Source of the DNA: an uncultured Bacilli bacterium | GTDB taxonomy: Bacteria > Bacillota_I > Bacilli_A > RF39 > UBA660 | Length of the DNA: 8,330 nt | Direction of reading: 5' to 3' | Assembly (NCBI GenBank): GCA_947623855.1 | Contig: CANQHW010000048.1 | Coordinates: forward strand, 1 to 8,330 | Shown: piece after piece, positions 1-5,623 of the stretch | How positions within the stretch are numbered: position 1 is the stretch's first letter | How the letters are laid out: each line of letters begins with the position of its first letter | The notes under the pieces: generated by a model | Told to the model about the DNA's origin: nothing | Databases searched by the model: none | The model's input: the letters and a program-made list of their open reading frames with translations, nothing else | Position numbers and translations under genes: made by a program

Positions 1-2
1 TC

Positions 3-62
3 CCTGCAAAAGTTGTTGCTTCATTCAAAGCTGGAAGCAAACTTAAAGACGCTCTTAACTAA
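3..62 (+). CDS. HU-family DNA-binding protein, C-terminal end only (partial at left edge)
   Basis: Only the last 19 codons and the TAA stop are present; the gene begins outside the window. The visible peptide PAKVVASFKAGSKLKDALN closely matches the conserved C-terminal strand and helix of HU/IHF proteins, which typically end in a 'P-A-x-K-V-P-x-F-K-A-G-K-x-L-K-x-A-V-N' pattern. HU is a small dimeric nucleoid protein that bends and compacts DNA. The reading frame ends cleanly, and a strong intrinsic terminator follows 11 bases later, which fits a short monocistronic HU gene. The assignment rests on the tail alone, but this tail is characteristic. Confidence 0.85.
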   Translation, partial: PAKVVASFKAGSKLKDALN

Positions 63-73
63 TTTGAGCATTT

Positions 74-100
74 AAAAGATCACTTAGGTGATCTTTTTCT
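74..100 (+). terminator. Intrinsic terminator after the HU gene
   Basis: A perfect 10-bp inverted repeat (AAAAGATCAC at 74-83, GTGATCTTTT at 88-97) has a 4-base TTAG loop and runs into a T-rich tract. It starts 11 bases past the HU stop codon. It should end the HU transcript before the next gene, whose own promoter follows directly. Confidence 0.9.
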
Positions 101-128
101 TGTGTAATTATTTAATCTATGATAGAAT
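100..128 (+). promoter_or_regulatory. Candidate sigma-A promoter with extended -10 for the first kinase-like gene
   Basis: TTGTGT at 100-105 could serve as the -35, followed by a 17-base spacer and TAGAAT at 123-128 as the -10. A TG at 120-121, one base before the -10 hexamer, makes it an extended -10. The site lies between the HU terminator and the Shine-Dalgarno-like AAAGGGGG (144-151) of the gene starting at 159. The call comes from motif reading only. Confidence 0.55.
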
Positions 129-158
129 ATTTTTTACTTTGGTAAAGGGGGTATAAAT

Positions 159-986
159 ATGGATACGATAGTGATTAATAATACTAAATTAAAGAATATG
201 CAATTAGTAAGTAATACGAGTTCTAAGGTTTATACTAAAGGGGATAAAATGTATAAAATTTTAAAGGGGAGTAAATCATCATTAGGAATAGCAAAGAAAA
301 AGATAGAGTTAGTAGCATCTTTAAATTTAGAAGATATGGAAAAACCTTTAACGCTTATTTATTCTAAAGATAGATTTAGAGGATATGTAAGTAGAAAGAT
401 AGAGGGACCAACGGTTGATACTTTTTTAGATAGTTTATCTCTTAAACAATTATATAATTTAGAATTGTTAACTTTAATATATGAAAGTATTACAAAAGTT
501 ATTATAAAGGGAAATAAACAAGGAATAGTTTTTCCAGATTTAGGAACTTTAGATAATTTTATTATTACAAAAGCGGGTTGTAAGTATATTGATTTAATGG
601 GTTTACAAGTAGAGAAGTATGGTTCTAAAGAATATTCAAGTTTATTAGGTAATTATGGGGATTTAGATAAAATTTTAAATAATAGAAAGTATCTTATTGA
701 TAAGAGGTTATTTTCGATAGAGTTAGATAAATTATCTTTAATATATTTATATTTTGATTTAGTATTTAATATTTCTTTAGCTAATAAAAAAGAATTAGGT
801 AAAGAAAGAGTAATATCTAAATTATTTCGGGAAATTAATTTAAAAGATTATGATTTAATGCATAAGGTTTGGTTATTAAATCAAAGAGATAAACCTAATG
901 AGTATATTTTAGAAGATATTAAAAGAATAAGGGATAATTATACTTTAGTAAATAAAGGAGCTAAAAGGGTATTACAAAGAAAATAA
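159..986 (+). CDS. Divergent protein-kinase-fold protein, copy 1
   Basis: A 275-residue protein with no signal peptide or clear membrane segment, so probably cytoplasmic. I do not recognise a named family, but the order of motifs resembles a small protein-kinase/aminoglycoside-phosphotransferase fold. There is a beta-rich N-terminus with KMYKIL (K33 as the ATP-anchoring lysine), E50 in a following helix, and a hinge-like segment GYVSRKIEG at 75-83. A catalytic-loop-like PDLGTLDN (D127, N133) and a DFG-like IDLMG (D145) come next, then a helical C-lobe. The glycine-rich loop is not recognisable, and D127 to N133 is one residue longer than the usual HxDxxxxN spacing, so activity is uncertain. 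The next gene is a paralogue of nearly equal length. The ATG has an AAAGGGGG Shine-Dalgarno site 7 bases upstream and its own candidate promoter. The substrate is unknown; a pseudokinase role is possible. Confidence 0.6.
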   Translation: MDTIVINNTKLKNMQLVSNTSSKVYTKGDKMYKILKGSKSSLGIAKKKIELVASLNLEDMEKPLTLIYSKDRFRGYVSRKIEGPTVDTFLDSLSLKQLYNLELLTLIYESITKVIIKGNKQGIVFPDLGTLDNFIITKAGCKYIDLMGLQVEKYGSKEYSSLLGNYGDLDKILNNRKYLIDKRLFSIELDKLSLIYLYFDLVFNISLANKKELGKERVISKLFREINLKDYDLMHKVWLLNQRDKPNEYILEDIKRIRDNYTLVNKGAKRVLQRK

Positions 987-990
987 ATAT

Positions 991-1019
991 TTGCAATTTA
1001 GAAGAGTTTATGATAATAT
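991..1019 (+). promoter_or_regulatory. Candidate extended -10 promoter for the second kinase-like gene
   Basis: TTGCAA at 991-996, a 17-base spacer and TAATAT at 1014-1019, with TG at 1011-1012, resemble the promoter of the first copy, which shares the TATGATA core. It lies in the 61-base gap between copies 1 and 2. Each paralogue may therefore have its own promoter, as if duplicated together with its regulatory region. Confidence 0.45.
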
Positions 1020-1030
1020 AACACTTAATC

Positions 1031-1039
1031 AAGAAGGGG
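1031..1039 (+). promoter_or_regulatory. Ribosome binding site that sets the start of copy 2 at 1048
   Basis: AAGAAGGGG lies 8 bases before the ATG at 1048. An upstream in-frame TTG at 991 has no such site and falls within the candidate promoter. All three family members (159, 1048, 2284) align from their first Met when 1048 is used. Confidence 0.75.
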
Positions 1040-1047
1040 TTTTAGGT

Positions 1048-1881
1048 ATGGATAGAGTAGATTTAACGAAAGAAAATTTTAAAGATATGGAACTTAAGAG
1101 TCAGACAACATCTTTAGTATGTTTTAAAGATAATTTAGTTTATAAAGTATTTAATCCACAAATAGTGGAATTAAATACTGCTAAAAAAAGAGTAGAATAT
1201 TCTACTGATTTAAATTTATATCATATCGAAAGACCTAAAGATTTATTATATATGAAGGATAAATTTATTGGTTTTAGTTCATATAAAATAGAGGGAGTGG
1301 AATTAAATAAATATTTATATAATGTTTTACCTTCGGGAGCATATTATAATTTAGAAATACTTGCCTATATTTTTAAAGATTTAGAGAAGATTGTAACTAA
1401 AGCTAATGAAGAAGGTATTGTAATGCCAGATTTAGGAAGTTTACAAAATATTTTAATAACGAAGAAAGGTCTTTTCTATGTTGATTATAGTGGATTACAA
1501 GTAAGGGATGCTAGAACCTCAGATATATCAACGTTATTAGTAAATAATTGTTGGTCGAAGATGTTTGATTGTAATAAATATTTTAATGAAGATTTATTAT
1601 TTACACCCGAGATAGATAAAGCTACTATTATCCATTTATTTTTTGCTTTAGCTTTTAGGATTAATTTAAAGAATTACGATTTTAAAGAAGCACATGTTTT
1701 AAAGGAAGTTTTTGAAAAGAAGTTTAATATTATGGATAGAGAGTTAATGTATAAAGTATGGCTTTTATATCAAGATAATTATGCTAATGAATTTATAGCA
1801 GATTATTTAGAAGAGTTAGCGCATTCTTATAAAATAGAAGCAGATTATAAAAGAGGTATAAGGCGGTTGGTAAGGAGATAG
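1048..1881 (+). CDS. Divergent protein-kinase-fold protein, copy 2
   Basis: A 277-residue paralogue of the preceding protein, alignable almost without gaps from first to last residue. The same candidate motifs recur at matching positions: K33 in VYKVF, E50, hinge GFSSYKIEG at 75-83, PDLGSLQN with D128 and N134, VDYSG with D146, the shared C-lobe segment HKVWLL/YKVWLL near 235-240, and a basic tail IRRLVRR. The conserved Lys, Asp, Asn and Asp argue that the nucleotide-binding architecture is retained, although the loop between D128 and N134 again has one extra residue. Sequence between the motifs has diverged widely, so the duplication is not recent. The start is set by the Shine-Dalgarno site and by paralogue alignment. 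Its stop is 3 bases before the next gene, whose ribosome binding site lies inside this coding region, so the two are probably co-translated. Function unknown. Confidence 0.6.
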   Translation: MDRVDLTKENFKDMELKSQTTSLVCFKDNLVYKVFNPQIVELNTAKKRVEYSTDLNLYHIERPKDLLYMKDKFIGFSSYKIEGVELNKYLYNVLPSGAYYNLEILAYIFKDLEKIVTKANEEGIVMPDLGSLQNILITKKGLFYVDYSGLQVRDARTSDISTLLVNNCWSKMFDCNKYFNEDLLFTPEIDKATIIHLFFALAFRINLKNYDFKEAHVLKEVFEKKFNIMDRELMYKVWLLYQDNYANEFIADYLEELAHSYKIEADYKRGIRRLVRR

Positions 1882-1884
1882 TTT

Positions 1885-2277
1885 ATGAAGAAGAATATTT
1901 ATGATTATTTAGTAATAGTAGAGGAAGCAAAAGAGTATTTTTTTAAGAAGTATAATTTAGATTATGAGTATATAGAAGATATTTGTTTACAATTTTTATT
2001 AGTTTATTTAAGTATATTAGAAGAGAATAAGATAGTTAGAAATCATTTTAGGGGGTTATATTTAACTAAGTTGGATGAATATTTAAGAGTTAATAGAGGG
2101 AATTTAGGAAGAGAGTTAAAGATTAAAAAAGAGGGTTTAAGTAATATAGAAGCTATAGTAAATTATTTATGTAATATTAAGAAGTATCCGTTATATAAAG
2201 TAAGTGATTTATTAAATATTGATGGTTATGCTATGGGAAATATTTTAGATAGTATAGATTTTAAAAGAAAGATGTAA
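1885..2277 (+). CDS. Small helical protein of unknown function, possibly sigma/HTH-like
   Basis: A 130-residue, predicted all-helical protein that I do not recognise. Residues 27-70 (EDICLQFLLVYLSI, then HFRGLYLTKLDEYLR) faintly resemble region 2 of sigma-70-type factors, with its acidic start and 'F-R-x-Y-L' helix. Residues 86-125 (IEAIVNYLCNIKKYPLYKVSDLLNID...) could form a helix-turn-helix like sigma region 4. This is a weak impression, with no diagnostic motif. The Shine-Dalgarno sequence GGTAAGGAG lies inside the end of the upstream kinase-like gene, with 3 bases between stop and start, so translation is probably coupled. It has the same very low GC and A/T-ending codons as copies 1 and 2 and likely belongs with them. 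A DNA-binding partner or target of the kinase-like proteins is possible but unproven. Confidence 0.5.
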   Translation: MKKNIYDYLVIVEEAKEYFFKKYNLDYEYIEDICLQFLLVYLSILEENKIVRNHFRGLYLTKLDEYLRVNRGNLGRELKIKKEGLSNIEAIVNYLCNIKKYPLYKVSDLLNIDGYAMGNILDSIDFKRKM

Positions 2278-2283
2278 TATTAT

Positions 2284-2467
2284 ATGGAAAAAATTAATTT
2301 AACAATAAATGATTTTAAAAAGATGGAATTAGTTAGTCATAATCTTTCGTTGGTATTGCAAAAGGATGATAAAATGTATAAAATTTTAAATCCTTTTTAT
2401 AATGATTTAGAGATAGAAAAAGAAAAAATATTACTTTGATATTAAACGTTTATTAGTAAGAAAATAA
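2284..2467 (+). pseudogene. Remnant of a third kinase-like paralogue with a large internal deletion
   Basis: An ATG at 2284 opens 51 codons ending in TGA at 2437-2439. The peptide begins MEKINLTINDFKKMELVSHN and aligns from residue 1 with copies 1 and 2, including KMYKILNP with the conserved K33. Just after the stop, in another frame, 2441-2467 reads IKRLLVRK and a TAA. This matches the C-terminal tails of the family (IRRLVRR, AKRVLQRK). The segment thus looks like a head joined to a tail, with about 215 to 220 middle codons missing and a frameshift at the junction. There is no clear Shine-Dalgarno site and only 6 bases separate it from the upstream stop. The N-terminal match is strong; the tail match is short and less certain. 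A functional 51-residue peptide cannot be excluded. Confidence 0.7.
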
Positions 2468-2514
2468 ACTTATATTTAGAGACGAAAAGTTATATCTTTT
2501 TTTAGGAGTTTTTG

Positions 2515-2520
2515 TATAAT
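2515..2520 (+). promoter_or_regulatory. Candidate -10 box for lepA
   Basis: A perfect TATAAT lies 19 bases before the lepA ATG, but no convincing -35 is seen at 16-18 bases upstream (ATATCT or similar). Transcription from it would give a leader of only about a dozen bases, just enough to include the Shine-Dalgarno site. No terminator is visible between the kinase-like cluster and lepA, so readthrough from upstream is also possible. Confidence 0.4.
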
Positions 2521-2539
2521 AGATTAGTAGGTGATGAAG

Positions 2540-4339
2540 ATGAAACAAGATCATATAAGAAATTTTTCTATTATTGCTCATATTGATCACGGGAAGAGTA
2601 CATTAGCGGATAGGATATTAGAGATAACAGGGGGAGTAAGTAAAAGAGAGATGAAAGAGCAATTACTTGATAGTATGGATTTAGAAAGAGAAAGAGGTAT
2701 TACTATTAAGTTAAATGCAGTAGAGTTACATTATAATTATCATAATGAAGATTATGTTTTACATTTAATAGATACTCCTGGTCATGTGGATTTTTCTTAT
2801 GAAGTTAGTAGAAGTTTAGCAGCTTGTGAGGGAGCTATCTTAGTTGTAGATGCCGCCCAAGGTATTGAAGCGCAAACTTTAGCAAATTTATATCTGGCTT
2901 TAGAAAATGATTTAACGATTATTCCAGTTATTAATAAGATAGATTTACCTAATGCAGATGTAGGAAAAGTTACGGAAGAATTGTGTAATGTTTTAGGTTT
3001 TAAGAAGGAAGATATATTACTTTGTTCGGGGAAAACCGGAGTAGGAGTTAAAGAGTTATTAGATGCGGTGGTAGAAAGAATTGCTCCTCCAAAAGATTTA
3101 TCTAAAGAACCGACTAAAGCTTTAATATTTGATAGTTATTTTGATGCTTATCGAGGAGTAGTGGCTTTAGTAAAGGTGGTATCGGGGAGTTTAAAAGTTA
3201 AAGATAAAATTCAAATGATGGCGAGTGGGAAAGTTTATGAACTGACAGAAGTAGGAGTTAATACACCGAAAGAAGTTAAGAAAGAAGAACTTGTTTGTGG
3301 GGAAGTAGGATGGATTGCGGGAGCAATTAAAGAGATAGAATATGTTAAAGTGGGAGATACGATTACAACGGTAGATAATCCAGCGGGGGAGGCTTTACCG
3401 GGTTATCATGAAATGAAACCTATGGTATATTCAGGTTTATTTCCGACGATTCCAAATAAATATCCGGCTTTAAAAGAAGCTTTAGAAAAACTAAAATTAA
3501 ATGATGCTTCTTTAATCTTTGAACCAGAAACTTCGGATGCTTTAGGGTTTGGTTTTAGATGTGGTTTTTTAGGATTATTACATATGGAAATTATTATGAG
3601 TCGGATTGAAAGAGAGTTTGATATTGGAATTATTGCAACAAGTCCTAGTGTTATATATAAAGTTATAATGACAAATGATGAAGAAATAAGTGTAGCTTCT
3701 CCTAGTAAAATGCCGGATAAAGTAAAGATTAAAGAAATTAAAGAACCATATATTAGAACGAATATTTTTGTACCTAGTGAATATATTGGAGCGATAATGG
3801 AGTTATGTCAAGATAAAAGAGGGGATTATGTTAGTATGGATTATCTTAATGAGACGAGAGTTAATATTCATTATAATATACCTTTAGCAGAGATTGTTTA
3901 TGATTTTTTTGATCGTCTTAAAAGTACCACGAAAGGTTATGCTTCTTTTGATTATGAATTTATTGGGTATAAAGAAAGTGATTTAGTTAAAATGGATATT
4001 TTAATTAATGGGGAGATAGTAGATGCTTTATCTTTAATTGTCCATAAAGATTTTGCTTATGATAGAGGGAAAAAGATTGTTACAAGACTTAGAAGTATTA
4101 TTCCTAGACAGTTATTTCAAGTTCCCATTCAAGCAAGTGTTGGTAGTAAAGTAATTGCAAGGGAAAATATTAGTGCTATGCGGAAAAATGTCTTAGCTAA
4201 ATGTTATGGAGGAGATGTTTCACGGAAGAAAAAACTTTTAGAACAACAAAAAGAAGGTAAAAAACGGATGAAGATGGTAGGAAGTGTGGAGATTCCACAA
4301 GAAGCCTTCCTAGCGGTATTAAAAAGTGGGGATGAATGA
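2540..4339 (+). CDS. lepA: Elongation factor 4 (LepA), ribosome-associated GTPase
   Basis: A 599-residue translational GTPase of the expected full length. All G motifs are present: G1 AHIDHGKST (13-21), G2 RGIT (52-55), G3 DTPGH (78-82, with the catalytic-type His82), G4 NKID (132-135) and G5 SGK (163-165). Beta-barrel domain II, the EF-G-like domains (with GFGFRCGFLGLLHMEI) and the LepA-specific C-terminal domain ending KMVGSVEIPQEAF follow. LepA binds the ribosome, is reported to affect back-translocation and initiation under stress, and is nearly universal in bacteria. I chose the ATG at 2540 because AGGTGA (2529-2534) lies 5 bases upstream and the protein then starts MKQDHIRNFSII, typical of the family. 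The in-frame GTG at 2531 and ATG at 2534 overlap that site. It reads into the next gene with one base between stop and start. Confidence 0.97.
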   Translation: MKQDHIRNFSIIAHIDHGKSTLADRILEITGGVSKREMKEQLLDSMDLERERGITIKLNAVELHYNYHNEDYVLHLIDTPGHVDFSYEVSRSLAACEGAILVVDAAQGIEAQTLANLYLALENDLTIIPVINKIDLPNADVGKVTEELCNVLGFKKEDILLCSGKTGVGVKELLDAVVERIAPPKDLSKEPTKALIFDSYFDAYRGVVALVKVVSGSLKVKDKIQMMASGKVYELTEVGVNTPKEVKKEELVCGEVGWIAGAIKEIEYVKVGDTITTVDNPAGEALPGYHEMKPMVYSGLFPTIPNKYPALKEALEKLKLNDASLIFEPETSDALGFGFRCGFLGLLHMEIIMSRIEREFDIGIIATSPSVIYKVIMTNDEEISVASPSKMPDKVKIKEIKEPYIRTNIFVPSEYIGAIMELCQDKRGDYVSMDYLNETRVNIHYNIPLAEIVYDFFDRLKSTTKGYASFDYEFIGYKESDLVKMDILINGEIVDALSLIVHKDFAYDRGKKIVTRLRSIIPRQLFQVPIQASVGSKVIARENISAMRKNVLAKCYGGDVSRKKKLLEQQKEGKKRMKMVGSVEIPQEAFLAVLKSGDE

Positions 4340-4340
4340 G

Positions 4341-4919
4341 ATGGCAAGTTATAATATCCATTTAGCGATTGGGAAAAGATATATAGCTAAAAGAAATGAT
4401 ATTCAAGATATTAGTTCTTTTATAAGAGGATTAATTGAACCAGATTTAACTTTAGATAAAAGTAAGACACATTATACTTTACCTAATTATGAAGAAACTT
4501 TAATTACCCATTTACAAAAGAAGGTAGGATTATATGAATATATCAAAAGTAATCCCGATTTAAATGATTATACTAAAGGAGTGTTTTTACATTTAATTAC
4601 AGATTATTTATTTTTTAATTATTTTATTAATAAAGATTATTTAGAAAAGGTGGATTATCAAAGATTTTGTGCGGATTTATATTATAGTTATAAAATGGTA
4701 GATAAATATCTTTTAGATAAATATGAAATAGATTATCAAAAAATACCTAATGATTTAGTTATAGCGATGCAAGAAACTTTAAAAGAGGTTTATATAAAGA
4801 ATGTAAAAAATATTATAATTTTAGATAAATTAAATAATTTTATTGAATATGTATCAAGTATTGATTTAGATAATTATGCTAAACAATTAAAATTAAGTAA
4901 GAAGAATGTTTTACCATAA
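4341..4919 (+). CDS. Small protein resembling zinc-dependent phospholipase C fold
   Basis: A 192-residue, mainly helical protein without a signal peptide. The layout resembles bacterial zinc-dependent phospholipase C-like proteins: an N-terminal His after the start (H7 in SYNIHLAIGKRYI), an Asp in the LIEPD turn (D35), a His in SKTHY (H44), and a helix FLHLITDYLFF with H84 and D88 spaced as an HxxxD metal site. Members of this fold in Firmicutes are usually unstudied hypothetical proteins; hydrolysis of a phosphoester would be the expected chemistry, but the substrate is unknown. The ATG at 4341 is preferred over the in-frame GTG at 4326 and ATG at 4332. GGGGA at 4328-4332 lies 8 bases upstream, and the peptide then starts with the usual MASYNIH. 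It follows lepA by one base, so the two are probably co-transcribed and translationally coupled. The family call is moderate. Confidence 0.6.
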   Translation: MASYNIHLAIGKRYIAKRNDIQDISSFIRGLIEPDLTLDKSKTHYTLPNYEETLITHLQKKVGLYEYIKSNPDLNDYTKGVFLHLITDYLFFNYFINKDYLEKVDYQRFCADLYYSYKMVDKYLLDKYEIDYQKIPNDLVIAMQETLKEVYIKNVKNIIILDKLNNFIEYVSSIDLDNYAKQLKLSKKNVLP

Positions 4920-4926
4920 TAACTAT

Positions 4927-4954
4927 AAAGGAAATTAATTATTTTCCTTTTTTT
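4927..4954 (+). terminator. Intrinsic terminator after the lepA operon
   Basis: AAAGGAAA (4927-4934) and TTTCCTTT (4943-4950) form an 8-bp stem with an 8-base loop, followed by continuing T residues to 4954. It lies 8 bases past the stop codon of the phospholipase-C-like gene. Confidence 0.85.
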
Positions 4955-4967
4955 CTATCATTTATTA

Positions 4968-4976
4968 TGGTATAAT
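4968..4976 (+). promoter_or_regulatory. Extended -10 promoter for the Lys-rich membrane protein gene
   Basis: TGGTATAAT is a perfect extended -10 (TG at 4968-4969, TATAAT at 4971-4976). The -35 position would fall in the T-run of the terminator just upstream and has no good match, which is tolerable for an extended -10. A start about 25 bases before the ATG leaves room for the AGAAGAGG Shine-Dalgarno site (4993-5000). Confidence 0.7.
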
Positions 4977-5007
4977 TAAAATATATTAAACTAGAAGAGG
5001 ATGAAGT

Positions 5008-5601
5008 ATGGAAGAAGAAAAGAAAGTAAAAAAGACAAATACTCCGAAAAAAAAGAGTACTACTTCTAAGAAGAAGACGCAAACAAAGAGGACGGCAACA
5101 GCAAAGAAAAGTACTCAAACAAAAAAGCCGGTTACAAAAAAGACTCCGGCTAAAAAAGGTAGTACCGTTAAAAAAGCAGTTAAAGTAGAAAAGATAGTTA
5201 AAGTAGAAGAAGAAAAAGTAAATAAAGAAGAAGAACCAGAATTATTAACGGATTTATTTAATAAGGATTTTTCGGATAAAGTAAAAGAAAATTTAACCGA
5301 TAATGAAATGGCTGATGATTTTTTAAAAGAGTTTAAACCTAATTATGTAAAAATTGTTTTATGTTCGATTTTTTGGGCGATAGTTATTTCTCTAGGAATT
5401 ATTTGGGGAAGTGATTTAGTGATGAGTTTAACCGGAAATGAACCACAATTTTGTTTAGCCAAGACAATATATGAGTATGAAGATGGAGCGATAAGTGAAT
5501 GTAAGGGTTTTGGATATAATGTTTATCATTATGAACGGGGAAAAGAAGATAAATATATTTTTCGACCATTCTTTATTAAATATGAAATAGAAAAAGAATA
5601 A
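5008..5601 (+). CDS. Single-pass membrane protein with histone-H1-like Lys-rich cytoplasmic tail
   Basis: A 197-residue protein in three parts. Residues 1-66 are a low-complexity Lys/Thr/Pro/Ala tail with repeated KKST, TKK and PAKK units, like the C-terminal tails of histone H1 and bacterial H1-like proteins. Residues 67-110 are acidic and probably helical or disordered. Residues about 114-134 (VKIVLCSIFWAIVISLGIIWG) form one hydrophobic membrane segment. The last 60 residues form a small domain with two cysteines (C149 and C165) in a context of CLAKTIYEYEDG and ECKGFGYNVYHYER. Positive charge before the membrane segment predicts the tail inside and the domain outside, where the cysteines could form a disulfide. 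Such a tail could bind DNA, RNA or anionic lipids at the membrane. I do not recognise the extracytoplasmic domain. It has its own promoter and terminator and appears monocistronic. Confidence 0.7.
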   Translation: MEEEKKVKKTNTPKKKSTTSKKKTQTKRTATAKKSTQTKKPVTKKTPAKKGSTVKKAVKVEKIVKVEEEKVNKEEEPELLTDLFNKDFSDKVKENLTDNEMADDFLKEFKPNYVKIVLCSIFWAIVISLGIIWGSDLVMSLTGNEPQFCLAKTIYEYEDGAISECKGFGYNVYHYERGKEDKYIFRPFFIKYEIEKE

Positions 5602-5623
5602 ACTTGGGAAATTCCAAGTTTTT
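5601..5623. terminator. Intrinsic hairpin between convergent genes, probably bidirectional
   Basis: AACTTGG (5601-5607) and CCAAGTT (5614-5620) form a 7-bp stem with a 6-base loop. On the plus strand it is followed by T residues and ends the Lys-rich membrane protein transcript, overlapping its last stop base. On the minus strand it follows the glycosyltransferase stop at once and leads into a T-rich stretch, so it likely serves both genes. Confidence 0.75.

Noticed and set aside
991..1047. N-terminal extension of the second kinase-like gene from a TTG at 991
   Set aside because: No Shine-Dalgarno site precedes the TTG, the extension overlaps the candidate promoter, and both paralogues align with a start at 1048, which has a good AAGAAGGGG site.
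2284..2467. Insertion-sequence activity as the cause of the truncated third copy
   Set aside because: No transposase fragment, terminal inverted repeats or target duplication is visible around the junction; a simple deletion is sufficient.
2467..2500. Terminator between the kinase-like cluster and lepA
   Set aside because: AACTT at 2467-2471 could pair with AAGTT at 2487-2491 ahead of a T-run, but a 5-bp AT-rich stem with a 15-base loop is too weak to call.
2531..2539. GTG at 2531 or ATG at 2534 as the lepA start
   Set aside because: Both overlap the AGGTGA that serves the ATG at 2540, and no other Shine-Dalgarno site lies before them.
4326..4340. GTG at 4326 or ATG at 4332 as the start of the phospholipase-C-like gene
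   Set aside because: They lie in or next to the GGGGA site that fits the ATG at 4341, and the family-like N-terminus MASYNIH begins there.
5008..5205. A true histone H1-like DNA-binding gene
   Set aside because: The Lys-rich tail is only the first third of a protein that has a membrane segment and an external domain, so naming it a histone would mislead.
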